NCBI GenBank assembly: GCA_963697565.1
Contig: CAVOOM010000008.1
Coordinates: 744,001-808,000 of the forward strand
Direction of reading: 5' to 3'
Length of the DNA: 64,000 nucleotides
Source: CAWFSE01 sp963697565
GTDB taxonomy: Bacteria > Actinomycetota > Actinomycetes > CAVWCF01
Position 1 is the stretch's first letter. Each line of letters starts with the position of its first letter. Below, piece after piece: positions 1 through 9,345 of this stretch. A program made the position numbers and the translations under genes. The notes under the pieces are model-generated. The model searched no databases and had not been told where the DNA came from. It was given only the letters and a program-made list of their open reading frames with translations.

Positions 1-443
1 GGCCTCCTGGGCGCGGATCGTCCTCGGTGTCGTGCTGCTCGTCTGGGGCGTGCGGGAGTGGGTGGGCCGCCACGACAGCGACGAGGCCCCCGCGTGGATG
101 CGGTCGATCGAGGGCGCGACGCCCGCCAAGGCCGCCCGGCTGGGCCTGCTGCTCTCGGCGGCCAACCCGAAGATCGTGCTGCTGGCGGCGGCGGCCGGTC
201 TGGCCATCGGCGCCGCCGAGCTGTCCTCGGCGGGCACGCTGGCGGCGGCGGCGGTCTTCACCGCGATGGCCGCGACGACGGTGGCCCTGCCTGTGCTGCT
301 CTTCGCGCTCTTGGGCTGCGCGCATGCTCGCGCCGCTGGCCTCGGCGCGCGACTGGCTGCAGGCCAACAACGCCGCGGTGATGGCCGTGGTGATCCTGGT
401 GATAGGAGCGCTGCTGATCGCCAGGGGGATCACTGGGCTGTGA
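1..443 (+). CDS. GAP/Sap-family membrane protein, 3' part, frameshifted
   Basis: C-terminal part of a polytopic membrane protein that begins before the window. The readable stretch has hydrophobic helices around 'RIVLGVVLLVWGV', 'NPKIVLLAAAAGLAIGAAEL' and a closing 'AAVMAVVILVIGALLIARGI'. This layout resembles the GAP family (sulfolipid-1-addressing-protein-like, LysE-superfamily fold). The frame changes near base 315: the first part reads in frame 2, and the last 40 codons read in frame 3 to the stop at 443. Substrate is unknown. Family call rests on topology and the terminal motif only. Confidence 0.55.
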   Translation, partial: PPGRGSSSVSCCSSGACGSGWAATTATRPPRGCGRSRARRPPRPPGWACCSRRPTRRSCCWRRRPVWPSAPPSCPRRARWRRRRSSPRWPRRRWPCLCCSSRSWAARMLAPLASARDWLQANNAAVMAVVILVIGALLIARGITGL

Positions 444-514
444 GCGGCTGATAGGACTGGACCCATGCCGACCGGTGAACAGGACGGGACGTCGCACTCG
501 GCGCGCCTCGCGCC

Positions 515-1756
515 ATGACCAAGCAGCAGGCGCTCGACCTCGCCGAGCGGTATGTGTGCCCCAACCGCGTCCAAACCTTCCGCGCCCTCGGGGTCCCCCT
601 CGTCCTGGGCCGGCGCGAGGGCTACCGCATCTGGGACCTCGACGGCCGCGAGCTGATCGACCTGCACCTCAACGGCGGGGTCTTCAACCTCGGCCACCGC
701 AACCCCGAACTCGTCGCCGTGCTCGTCGACGCCCTGGGATCCCTCGACATCGGCAACCACCACTTCCCGAGCGTCGAGCGGTCGCTCCTGGCCGAGCAGC
801 TGGTCGGATACGGCTGCCGGGAATGCGCTACGCGGTCTTCGCCAGCGGCGGCGGCGAGGCGGTCGACCTCGCGCTCAAGACCGCGCGGCGCGCCACCGGC
901 CGTCGGCGGATGGTGTCGGTGACGGGGGCGTACCACGGGCACACCGGGCTGGCGCTGCCCGCCGGCGACGAGCGCGCCGCGGCGGCATTCCTGTCCGAGG
1001 GGCGGCCCGAGGAGTTCACCCACGTGCCGTTCGACGACCTTGAGGCGGTGGCAGCGCGAGCTCGCACGCCGGGGACGTCGCCGCGGTCGTCCTCGAGACG
1101 ATCCCGGCCACCATGGGCTTCCCGGTGCCCTCGCCCGGCTACCTGGCCGGCGTGCGGGCGCTGTGCGACGAGCATGGGGCGCTCTACGTCGCCGACGAGG
1201 TGCAGACCGGCTTGGGGCGGACGGGCGCCCTGTGGGGGGTCAACCACTTCGGCGTCGTCCCGGACCTCCTGGTGACGGGCAAGGGGCTGTCCGGCGGGCT
1301 CTACCCGATCGCTGCGACGCTGCTGTCCGAGCGGGCCGGGCGCTGGCTGACCGAGGACGGCTGGGGGCACGTGTCCACGTTCGGCGGCGCCGAGCTCGGC
1401 TGCCGCGTCGCGCGCGCCGTCCTCGACATCACCGCCCGGGACGAGACCCGGGGCGGCGTCGAGGCCCTCACCCGGCGGTTCACCGCCGGTTTGGCCGAAG
1501 CCTCCAGAGCCGACACCCGCAGTGGCTGGTCGAGGTCCGCCAGACCGGGCTCGTGATCGGGCTGCGGTTCGCGCACCCGCAGGGCGGGATGCTGATGACG
1601 AAGGCGTTGTACGACGCCGGCGTCTGGGCGATGTTCGCCGGCTTCGACCCCTCGGTGCTGCAGGTGAAGCCGGGGCTGCTGATGGACGACGTGCTGGCCG
1701 ATGAGGTGCTGGCGCGGCTCGACCAGGCCATGGGCGCGGCGGGGAGCGTCACGTGA
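515..1756 (+). CDS. class III PLP-dependent aminotransferase (three frameshifts)
   Basis: Class III aminotransferase of the glutamate-1-semialdehyde/acetylornithine type, with the PLP lysine in 'LLVTGKGLSGG' and the cofactor Asp in 'YVADEVQTGLGRTG'. It starts 'MTKQQALDLAERYVCPN' at 515. The frame changes near 823, 1050 and 1520, and ends 'LARLDQAMGAAGSVT' at 1756. Each segment aligns in the expected order of the fold, so this is one gene of about 412 residues broken by indels rather than several ORFs. It overlaps the next gene by 4 bases, which suggests translational coupling. The amino donor and acceptor cannot be told from sequence. Confidence 0.8.
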
Positions 1757-2707
1757 CGCAGGCCGGCGCCGAGGTCGACGCGGTGCTTGAGCGGTTCGAG
1801 GGCGCCCTGGATCCGGCCCGGCCGACGGCCTCCGGCGACGTCGAGGTGCTCGGCTTCGGCGAGATCTCGGTGGCCCTGCGCCTGGCGGCCCTGCCGGGCC
1901 TGGTGTGCAAGCGGATGTCGGGTTTCGCCGGCGAGTCCGACGCCGCCACTTACGTCGACCTCGTCGAGGAGTACCTGCACCTGCTGGCCCTGGCGGGAGT
2001 GCGGGTCGCTGACACGTCGGCTCATGTGGTCCGCCGCGCGGGCCGGGCCCCGGTGGTCTACCTGGTGCAGCCGGAGCTGCCAGCCGACTCGCTCGGCCAC
2101 CACATCCTGCGGACCGCCGACGACGCCGGCGTCGTCCAGGCGATCGAGGGGGCGCTGGCCGCGGTGATCCGGCTCGCCGAGGCCAACCGGGACGCGCGCG
2201 GCGTCGCGGTCGCCCTCGACGGCCAGCTGTCGAACTGGTCCTCACGCGGCGTCCGGCGACGGGTTCGAGGAGCCGGTGCTCATCGACGTCGGGACGCCGT
2301 TCATCCGCCACGACGGGCGGCACGCCATCGACCTGGCCCTTCTGCACCGGCCGATCCCACCCGGTATCCGGGCGTACTACCGGTGGCGCGGTGAGGTGAG
2401 CGCCTACCTCGACGACTACTTCGACCCGCGCTTGGTGGCAGTCGACCTGCTCGGCAACTTCCACAAGGAGGGCCGCCCGGACCGGATCCCGCTGGGGGTC
2501 GCCGCCGTCAACCGGTGGCTGGCCGCCCACGTGGGCGCCCTGGGGGAGCGGCCCGAGGTCACCGCCGAGGAGGTCGAGCGCTACTACCGCAAGGACGCCG
2601 ACCTCCTCGCGCTCTACCTGCGGCTGCGCAAGGGCGACCGGTTCCTTCGCACCCGGGTGCTCCGACGGCCGTACGACTACGTCCTGCCCGAGCACGTCGC
2701 CCGCTGA
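1753..2707 (+). CDS. uncharacterised actinobacterial protein (DUF6206-like?), one frameshift
   Basis: A soluble protein of about 317 residues starting at a GTG that overlaps the aminotransferase stop. No transmembrane segment is visible. It contains 'VLGFGEISVALRLAALPG' near the N-terminus and 'LIDVGTPFIRHDGRHAIDL' after the break near 2240, recalling a kinase-like fold in which an Asp-containing strand follows a lobe that binds nucleotide. The best guess is the uncharacterised DUF6206 family, from memory only. Its overlap with the aminotransferase suggests one operon. I would not assign a reaction. Confidence 0.55.
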
Positions 2708-2729
2708 GAACGGGTCGCCCTGAGCAGGG

Positions 2730-3305
2730 TCAGCGGGAGCGGCGGACGGCGAGCAGCCCGAGGACGGGGACCGCGAGGAACGCCGCGCTCAGCAGCGTCC
2801 ACTTCGCCGCCGTGAACACCGGCGCGAGGGCGGCCAGCAGGTCGGTGGTCTCCGGCCAGCGGGCCATCACGATCGCCGTGCAGGCGTTCTCGGCGTAGTC
2901 GGCGAGCAGCGCCGCGATCGGCAGCAGCACGACAACCCGCAGCCGGGCGAGCGGGGCGGTCGCCCGGCGCAGCAGCCAGCCGAGCACCAGCACGAGCATC
3001 GCGGCGTAGACCAGCGGCCAGACGACGTCGAAGGTGACGCGTGCGCGCACGTACGCGGCCCGGCCGTCGGCCCCGTACGCCTCGGCGAGCTCGTACAGGC
3101 GGTGGGCGGAGTACCACAACGACGTGTCGGGTGAGCCGACGCCCTCGCTGTACTGCGCCGCGATCCCGGCCTGCCAGGGCAGCACGGTGGCGGTGAAGAC
3201 GACGAAGACCGCCAAGGCGACGAGCGCGCGACGTCCCGTGCTCGCCTCGACGAGCGCCTCAGCCAGGCGGCGGACGGCTCCGGGGGCAGGGCTGGGCTGC
3301 GTCAC
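2730..3305 (-). CDS. four-helix membrane protein of unknown function
   Basis: Intact 191-residue membrane protein. Hydrophobic segments lie at about residues 27-45, 93-113, 122-140 and 165-187 ('WTLLSAAFLAVPVLGLLAV'). Between helices 1 and 2 is a polar stretch of about 45 residues, 'SEGVGSPDTSLWYSAHRLYE', likely outside the membrane. It is convergent with the preceding gene and divergent from the thioredoxin/CcdA-like gene. No family was recognised. The single uninterrupted frame and strong third-position GC support it being real. Confidence 0.65.
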   Translation of the reverse strand: MTQPSPAPGAVRRLAEALVEASTGRRALVALAVFVVFTATVLPWQAGIAAQYSEGVGSPDTSLWYSAHRLYELAEAYGADGRAAYVRARVTFDVVWPLVYAAMLVLVLGWLLRRATAPLARLRVVVLLPIAALLADYAENACTAIVMARWPETTDLLAALAPVFTAAKWTLLSAAFLAVPVLGLLAVRRSR

Positions 3306-3433
3306 GCGCTGATTATGGCGGGGCCGGTGCGGGCGGCCATCGGCCGCTCTCCGGGCCAGGAGTGTCCGTTCGGCGGAAGCGCACGGGACCGAGGGCCCTA
3401 ACGGTTCGCGCGTTGCCTGCCGATGCTGAACAC

Positions 3434-4712
3434 ATGGCAGGACGGGCCGCTCGCGCGTGGCTCGGAGTGGCCCTCTTCGCCGCGCTCGCGTGGCTCTTCG
3501 TCGGGGGCCTCCCGGGTCCTGCTGCCGCTGCCACGGCCGAGGAGACGGCCCAGCCGGTCACCCTGGTCCTCTTCCACGGCGACGGCTGCCCGCACTGCGC
3601 CGCCGAGCGCGAGTTCCTCACGGGCCTCGCCGAGCGCCACCCCGACCTGGCCATCGAGCAGTACGAGGTCTGGTTCGACGAGGCCAACCGGGCCAAGCTC
3701 GAGCAGACCGCCGAACGGCTCGGCTTCGAGGCCACGGGGGTCCCCGTCACGGTGATCGGGGAGCGCGTCTGGATCGGCTTCGACGACGCCAAGGCCGAGG
3801 CGATCGAGAAGACGGTGGAGGCGGCGCTCGCGGGTGACGCCAAGGCGTTGGAGCCGGCGGCCTCGACGTCCATGGAGGTCCCGTTCGTGGGCACGGTCGA
3901 CCTGGGGGGCACCTCGCTGCTGGTCAGCACGCTCGTCATCGGGTTCGTGGACGGGGTCAACCCCTGCTCGCTGTGGGTGCTCTCGGTGCTGCTGGCGATC
4001 GTGCTGCACAGCGGCTCGCGGGGGCGGGTGATCCTGGTCGGCTCGACCTTCCTGTTCGTCACCACCGCGATGTACGCCCTCTACATCGTCGGCTTCTACT
4101 CCGCGCTCGACTACGTCGGGGAGATGGTGTGGATCCGGCTCGGGCTGGCCGCGATCGCGATCACGTTCGGGGTGCTTCAGCTCAAGGACGGGCTCTACCC
4201 GGGCCACGGGCCGTCGCTGTCGATCTCGGCCGAGCACAAGCCCGGCCTCTACAAGAAGATGCGCGGCGTCGCCGCCGCCGACCGCGGCCTGCCGGCCGTC
4301 ATCGCCGGCACCGTCGCGCTGGCGGTCGGGGTGTCGCTGCTCGAGACCCCGTGCACCGCCGGGCTCCCGCTGCTGTGGACCGGACTGCTGGCTGACGCAG
4401 GGGTCTCCACTGCCACGGCCGCCGGCCTCTTCGCCGTCTACATGACGGTGTTCCTGCTCGACGAGCTCGATCGTCTTCGCCGTGGCCGTCTTCACCTTGC
4501 GCGCCGCCAAGCTGCAGGAGCGGCACGGCCGGGTGCTCAAGCTCCTCGCCGGGTCGGTGCTGCTCACGCTCGGGGTGACGATGCTGTTGGCGCCGCAGGC
4601 CATGGACACGGTGACCGGGACGCTGGTGGTGTTTGGCGCAGCCGGGTTCCTGACCCTCATCCTGTGGCTGGCCGCGGTCCGAACGCGCCGGCCCGCCCGC
4701 GCGCCCGTCTAG
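3434..4712 (+). CDS. thioredoxin-like domain fused to CcdA/DsbD-type membrane domain
   Basis: Starts with a signal sequence ('AWLGVALFAALAWLFVGGLP') followed by an extracytoplasmic thioredoxin/glutaredoxin-like domain whose redox motif is 'HGDGCPHCAAE' (CPHC, about residue 55) and a cis-Pro 'TGVPVTV'. A six-helix CcdA/DsbD-like domain follows, with conserved Cys-Pro features 'DGVNPCSLWVLS' and 'LLETPCTAGLPL', which carry electrons across the membrane. Probably relays reductant from cytoplasmic thioredoxin to exported proteins or cytochrome c. I chose ATG 3434 because the upstream part of the frame is not signal-like. One frameshift near 4468 interrupts the fifth helix; the last 80 codons read in the next frame. 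Confidence 0.8.
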
Positions 4713-4728
4713 AGCCAGGGAGAAGTCG

Positions 4729-4943
4729 ATGGGGGAGGTGCCTGAGGAGTTCGTTGACCCCCCGGTCCCCACCACGGGGTCGCATGAGGTCCAAGTCGCG
4801 GAGGTTCACGACGTGACGAAGGGTGGCCCGCTGCGGCTGCCGGCCAGCCCGAACGCCGACACCGGCTGGCGGCAGGCTTCCCACTCACGTACGACGTGGT
4901 GCTCGATCCGCCGACGGCGGACCTGGAGCACTCGGGGGAGTGA
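4729..4943 (+). CDS. small protein, about 71 residues, one frameshift
   Basis: A short gene with a good ribosome site (AGGGAGAAG) just before ATG 4729. It reads 'MGEVPEEFVDPPVPTTGSHE' and, after a break near 4875, 'LTYDVVLDPPTADLEHSGE' to a stop at 4941. It follows the thioredoxin/CcdA gene by 16 bases. Acidic and proline-rich, with no domain recognised. Composition across both halves looks coding, but its size leaves doubt. Confidence 0.35.
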
Positions 4944-4956
4944 CCTGCGGCAGCGG

Positions 4957-5630
4957 TCAGGACGTGACGCGGGCGAGCACGAATCCGTCGTAGCCCTTGC
5001 CGCCCACGGTCTGGATGGCCGTGGCCTCCAGCCGGGGCTCCTCGCGCAGCAGGTCGAAGAGCGCCCGGGTGCCGACCACGTCGGCGGCCCACGACTCGGC
5101 GTCGATCACGGAGCCGCCGCGGACGACGTTGTCCACCACGATGAGCGACCCCGGGCGGCTGAGCCACAGGGCCCGCTGGACGTACTGCGGGTTGCTGGCC
5201 TTGTCGGCGTCGATGAACGACAGGTCGAACGGGTCGGCGCCGTCGGCGACCATCGCGTCGAGCGTCTCCAGGGCCGGGCCGAGCCGCAGGTCGACCTTGT
5301 CGCCCACACCGGCCGCGTCGAGCGCGGCCGCGGCGACGTCGGCGTGGTGCGGGTCGAGCTCCAGGGTGACGACGACCCCGTCGGCGGGCACCGCCCGGGC
5401 GAGCCACAGCGTGCTGTATCCGCCGAGCGTGCCGACCTCAAGCACCCGGCGCGCCCCGATCGACCGCGCGAGCAGGGCGAGCAGCGCGCCCTGCGGCGCG
5501 GAGACCTGGATCTGGGGCAGCCCGGCCGCGTTCGGCCGCGGCGAGCAAGGCCAAGGCGGCCGGATCGTCCGGGCAGCAACCGCTCGGCGATGTACTCGTC
5601 GACCGCCGTCCAGACCTCGGGCTCGTCCAT
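4957..5630 (-). CDS. class I SAM-dependent O-methyltransferase (two frameshifts)
   Basis: O-methyltransferase family 3 (catechol/caffeoyl-CoA type). It shows SAM motif I as 'VLEVGTLGGYSTLWLAR', the acidic adenosine contact 'VVTLELDPHHADVA', the metal-site aspartates in 'LSFIDADKASNPQYV' and 'SLIVVDNVVRGG'. The N-terminus 'MDEPEVWTAVDEYIAERLLP' begins at 5630, and frameshifts near 5570 and 5510 separate it from the core. Length about 224 residues is normal for the family. Ends 12 bases from the preceding convergent gene. Substrate unknown. Confidence 0.8.
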
Positions 5631-5661
5631 GCCTCGGAGTCTGGCGCCTCTCGCGCCAGCG

Positions 5662-6247
5662 TCAGCCCCGCCGCAGCAGGGCCACGGTGAACGGCTGCTC
5701 GGCCCCCCATGGGGTCGTGTGCACGCGGCGCTCGCCGTGCACCAGGGTGAAGCCGGGGCCGATCTCGTTGACCAGCTGCGGCACGTCGTAGCGCCGCACC
5801 GGAAGGCCGCTGCAGGTCTCCGGCCCGTCGGGTGCGAAGACGGCGAGCACAGCCAGGCCACCGGGGGCCAGGTTGGCCAGCAGGCTCTCCCGGTACGCAG
5901 CGCGGTCGGCCGGGGTCGGTGAGGAAGTGGAACACCGCCCGGTCGTGCCACAGCGCGTACGGGCGTTCGCCCCTGAAGGCGGTGACGTCGCCGGCGACCA
6001 ACCGCACACCGGCCGCCCGCTCGCCGAGGCGCCGCGAGACCCGGTCGAGGGCGGAGGCGGAGAGGTCGAGCACCGTCACGTCGGAGTAGCCCGCGTCGAG
6101 CAGCGCGTCGACGAGCAGGGACGCCCCGGCGCCCACATCCACCACCGGATCGGCGGGGGACACCCCGGCGCGCTCGATCAGGTCGAGCCACAGGCTGTCG
6201 GGCTCCTGCCACCAGGACACCTCGCCGGCGCCCTTCTCGGCGTGCAC
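5662..6247 (-). CDS. class I SAM-dependent methyltransferase (frameshifted)
   Basis: Small Rossmann methyltransferase. Motif I is 'VVDVGAGASLLVDALLDAG', followed by 'VTVLDLSASALDRV', 'VAGDVTAF' and 'WHDRAVFHFLTDP'. The C-terminal half ('LANLAPGGLAVLAVFAPDGP' to 'FTVALLRRG') is in another frame after a break near 5915. GTG 6247 is the nearest start, but in-frame codons upstream read 'AAHWEG', and homologues usually begin with a similar Trp-containing lead, so the true start may be further upstream beyond another indel. About 195 residues. Substrate unknown. Confidence 0.75.
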
Positions 6248-6337
6248 GCCCTCCCAGTGCGCGGCCCGGCCCGGCGGCGGAGACCCGGGCTGGGCCCCTC
6301 CGGGCGCGTGGCGGCTGGCATCGGTCGGCTCCCCGCT

Positions 6338-6748
6338 CAGACGATCTGCGGGGCGAACCCGGACTCGGCGACCTCGCGGGGGACGACTCGCCTTGCCGAG
6401 CGGGTTCAGCGAGAGCCGGGCCGAGCTTCCAGGTGGCGATCCCGAACGGGATCCCGATGATCGTGATCATCAGCAGCGCGCCCGTAGACGAACTGGCCGA
6501 GGGCGAGCCACCAGCCGATGAGCACGAACCACACGACGTTGCCGATCGCGCTCATGGCCCCGGCGTCGCCGCGTTGGACCACGGTCTGGCCGAACGGCCA
6601 CAGCGAGTACCCGGCCAGGCGGAAGCACGCGATGCCCGAACGGGATGGTCACGATCAGGATGCAGGCGATGAGGCCGGCGACCACGTAGCCGAGCGCCAT
6701 CCCGATGCCGACGAAGATGAGCCACAGCAGGTTCAAGATCACGCGCAT
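6338..6748 (-). CDS. yccF: YccF-family inner membrane protein (several frameshifts)
   Basis: A YccF-domain protein reconstructed across frames. It starts 'MRVILNLLWLIFVGIGMALG' at 6748 and carries the duplicated family signature 'IVTIPFG' and 'IIGIPFGIATWKLG'. It also has 'WFVLIGWWLALGQFVYG' in between and the typical tail 'LSLNPLGK' then 'VVPREVAESGFAPQIV', with its stop at 6338. Frame changes occur near 6640, 6480 and 6400. Two YccF repeats place four short membrane segments within about 136 residues. The family has no settled function. All conserved blocks survive, so the breaks are likely sequencing errors. Confidence 0.75.
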
Positions 6749-6915
6749 GCAGCGATTGTCTCCCCTTGCTCCGCCGAGCGGCGGCCACGGCCGCCGTTCT
6801 GTCGCGCGGATGGACGCGACCCGCTGGCCGGGGCCGAGGAGTGGGGCGAGGAGTGGGGGCGTCGCGCGGGCGGCGGATTTCCCCGATTGAGGCCGGTGCG
6901 GGGGAGGATGGACCG

Positions 6916-8610
6916 GTGACCCCCGCCGAGGCCAGCGCCTCCTTTGCCGACCTGGGCCTGCGCGACGAGCTCCTGGCCGCCCTCAGCGAGCTCGGCTACG
7001 AGGAGCCGACGCCGATCCAGGCCGAGGCGATCCCTCGGCTCATGGCGGGCGGCGACCTGCTCGGCCAGGCGGCCACCGGCACCGGCAAGACCGCGGCGTT
7101 CGCCCTGCCGATCCTGCAGCGGCTGGCCGCCGAGCCGCGGGGCAAGCGGCCGATCGCGATGGTCCTCGTCCCCACCCGCGAGCTGTGCATGCAGGTCTCG
7201 CAGGCCCTGCACCGGTACGGCCGCGGGCTCGGCGCCCGGGTGCTCCCCATCTACGGCGGGCAGCCGATCGTCCGGCAGCTGCGCGAGCTCGACCGCGGCG
7301 TCGACGTCGTCGTCGCGACGCCGGGCCGGGCCCTCGACCACCTGTCGCGCGGCACCCTGCACCTCGACCAGATCGAGGTGGTGGTCCTCGACGAGGCCGA
7401 CGAGATGCTCGACATGGGGTTCGCCGAGGAGATCGAGGGGATCCTGTCGGCGTTGACCGGGCATCCGCAGACCGTGCTCTTCTCCGCCACGATGCCGGCG
7501 CGGCTGAACTCGATCACCCGCAAGCACCTCCAGGACCCCCAGCGCATCACGATCGAGCGCGAGGTGGCCCCGCAGGGCGAGGCGCCGCTGGTGCGGCAGA
7601 CCGCGTACGTCGTGCCGCGCGCGTACAAGCCGGCCGCCCTCGGCCGCATCCTCGACCTCGAGGCCCCCGCGTCGGCCATCGTCTTCTGCCGCACCCGCGC
7701 CGAGGTCGACCAGCTGACCGAGACGCTCAACGGCCGCGGCTACCGCGCCGAGGCGCTGCACGGCGGGATGAGCCAGGAGCAGCGCGACAAGGTGATGGGC
7801 CGGCTGCGCTCGGGCACGGCCGACCTGCTGGTCGCCACCGACGTCGCCGCCCGCGGCCTCGACGTCGAGCAGCTGACCCACGTCGTCAACTACGACGTGC
7901 CCTCGGCCGTCGAGCCGTACGTCCACCGCATCGGCCGGGTCGGGCGCGGCGGCCGCGAGGGCGTGGCGATCACGCTGGCCGAGCCGCGCGAGCACCGCCA
8001 GCTCAAGGCGATCGAGCGGGCCACCAAGCAGCGGATCGCGATCGAGAAGGTCCCCACGACCGCCGACCTGCACGCCCGGCGGCTCGAGCTGACCCGGGCG
8101 GCGCTGCAGGAGAGCCTGCTGGAGGACGACCTGGAGCGCTTCCGGGTCGTCGTCGAGACGCTCACCGACGAGTTCGACGTCATGCAGGTGGCGCTCGCGG
8201 CCGTGAAGCTCGCCCACGAGGCGACGACCGGCGGCGGCGAGGAGGACGAGGGCGACATCCCCGAGGCCCGTGCTCCGATCGAGCGTCCCGAGCGGGGGCC
8301 GTCCCGGGGGCCCGGCGGCGCGCCGTCCCGGGGCAAGGGCCGCGGCCCGAGCGGGGGCGGCGGCGTCTCGCGGGTGTGGATCGGAGCCGGGCGCACCGCA
8401 GGAATCCGCCCGCAGGACCTCGTCGGCGCGATCGCGGGGGAGACCCGGTTGAGCGGCCGTGACATCGGCGGCATCGAGATCGCCGACGCGTTCTCGCTGG
8501 TCGAGGTGCCCGAGGACGCCGTGGCCGAGGTCATCGAGGCGATCAGCAACACGCGGGTCAAGGGCCGCAAGGTCAAGGCGCGCCGCGACCGCGGCGCAGC
8601 CCCCCGCTAG
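6916..8610 (+). CDS. DEAD-box ATP-dependent RNA helicase with DbpA-type RNA-binding domain
   Basis: Intact DEAD-box helicase that unwinds RNA duplexes, probably in ribosome assembly or cold adaptation. Motifs in order: Q motif 'GYEEPTPIQ', Walker A 'ATGTGKTA', Ia 'PTREL', 'TPGR', DEAD 'VLDEADEMLDMGF', 'SAT', helicase C 'VFCRTRAEVDQL', 'VATDVAARGLDV' and 'HRIGRVGR'. A Gly/Arg/Pro linker leads to a C-terminal DbpA-like RRM with 'RVWIGAGRTAGIRPQDLVGA' and 'SLVEVPEDAVAEVI'. GTG 6916 is chosen because upstream residues are low-complexity. 564 residues, similar in architecture to CsdA/DeaD. Confidence 0.92.
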   Translation: MTPAEASASFADLGLRDELLAALSELGYEEPTPIQAEAIPRLMAGGDLLGQAATGTGKTAAFALPILQRLAAEPRGKRPIAMVLVPTRELCMQVSQALHRYGRGLGARVLPIYGGQPIVRQLRELDRGVDVVVATPGRALDHLSRGTLHLDQIEVVVLDEADEMLDMGFAEEIEGILSALTGHPQTVLFSATMPARLNSITRKHLQDPQRITIEREVAPQGEAPLVRQTAYVVPRAYKPAALGRILDLEAPASAIVFCRTRAEVDQLTETLNGRGYRAEALHGGMSQEQRDKVMGRLRSGTADLLVATDVAARGLDVEQLTHVVNYDVPSAVEPYVHRIGRVGRGGREGVAITLAEPREHRQLKAIERATKQRIAIEKVPTTADLHARRLELTRAALQESLLEDDLERFRVVVETLTDEFDVMQVALAAVKLAHEATTGGGEEDEGDIPEARAPIERPERGPSRGPGGAPSRGKGRGPSGGGGVSRVWIGAGRTAGIRPQDLVGAIAGETRLSGRDIGGIEIADAFSLVEVPEDAVAEVIEAISNTRVKGRKVKARRDRGAAPR

Positions 8611-8622
8611 CCGGCCGGGCGA

Positions 8623-9345
8623 CTACACGACGACGAGCTCGCGCACCCCCGCGGCGGTCAGCGCCGCCCGGTACGCCGTGCGCTGCCCCTCGGTCGGCTC
8701 CGGCCACTCACGTGCGGCGGCCCGCACGCCGTGCGGCCGGAAGCCGATCACCTTGACGCGCAGGGCGGGATCGACGGCGAGCAGCCACTCCGCCGTGGCC
8801 GCCAGCTGGTCGGGGGAGTCGTTGACCCCTGGCACCAGCAGCAGCCGCACCTCGTACAGCCGCCCGGCCGCCGCCAGCTGGCGGATCGAGGCCAGGACCG
8901 GCTCGTTGGAGGCCCCGGCCACGCGCTGGTGCAGGTCGGGGTCGAGCGCCTTCAGGTCGACCATCGCCCCGTCCATCACCGGGATCAGGGCGTCCCACAC
9001 CTCAGGCGCGCAGCCGCCGTTGGTGTCGACGAAGGTGGTCAGCCGGCCCAGGTCGGGGTCGCCCTTGATCGCGGCGAAGAAGGCGCGCACGAAGTCGGCC
9101 TGCAGGGTCGCCTCGCCGCCCGAGACGGTGACGCCGGACAGGAACGGCGCGTGCGGGCGCACCTCGTCGACCAGGCCCTCGACGCGTCACCTGCCGGGCG
9201 TGCACCGACGGCGAGCGGGATGGTGTGCGGGTTGTGGCAGGCCAGGCAGTCGAACGAGCAGCCCTGGAAGAACGCCACGAACCGGTTGCCCGGGCCGTCG
9301 ACCCAGGAGAAGCGGGACGACGTCAGCGAGCAGCCCGAGGGGAGG
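8623..9345 (-). CDS. yjjW: radical SAM glycyl-radical-enzyme activase, YjjW type (frameshifted)
   Basis: Radical SAM enzyme that would install the glycyl radical on the neighbouring YjjI-type protein. The cluster-binding triad is 'FFQGCSFDCLACHNPHT' (CX3CX2C), with the SAM-contact 'TVSGGEATLQ' and 'TFVDTNGG' downstream. A frameshift near 9190 separates the cluster region from the rest. In-frame codons upstream of the GTG at 9278 read 'SSRFSWVDGPGNRFVAFFQG', so translation must begin near 9340, overlapping the end of the partner gene; no conventional start is visible. About 235 residues, lacking the extra ferredoxin-like cysteine cluster of longer activases. Confidence 0.75.

Noticed and set aside
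6739..8217. 492-codon minus-strand frame opposite the helicase
   Set aside because: Shadow of the DEAD-box gene, with no domain or start signal.
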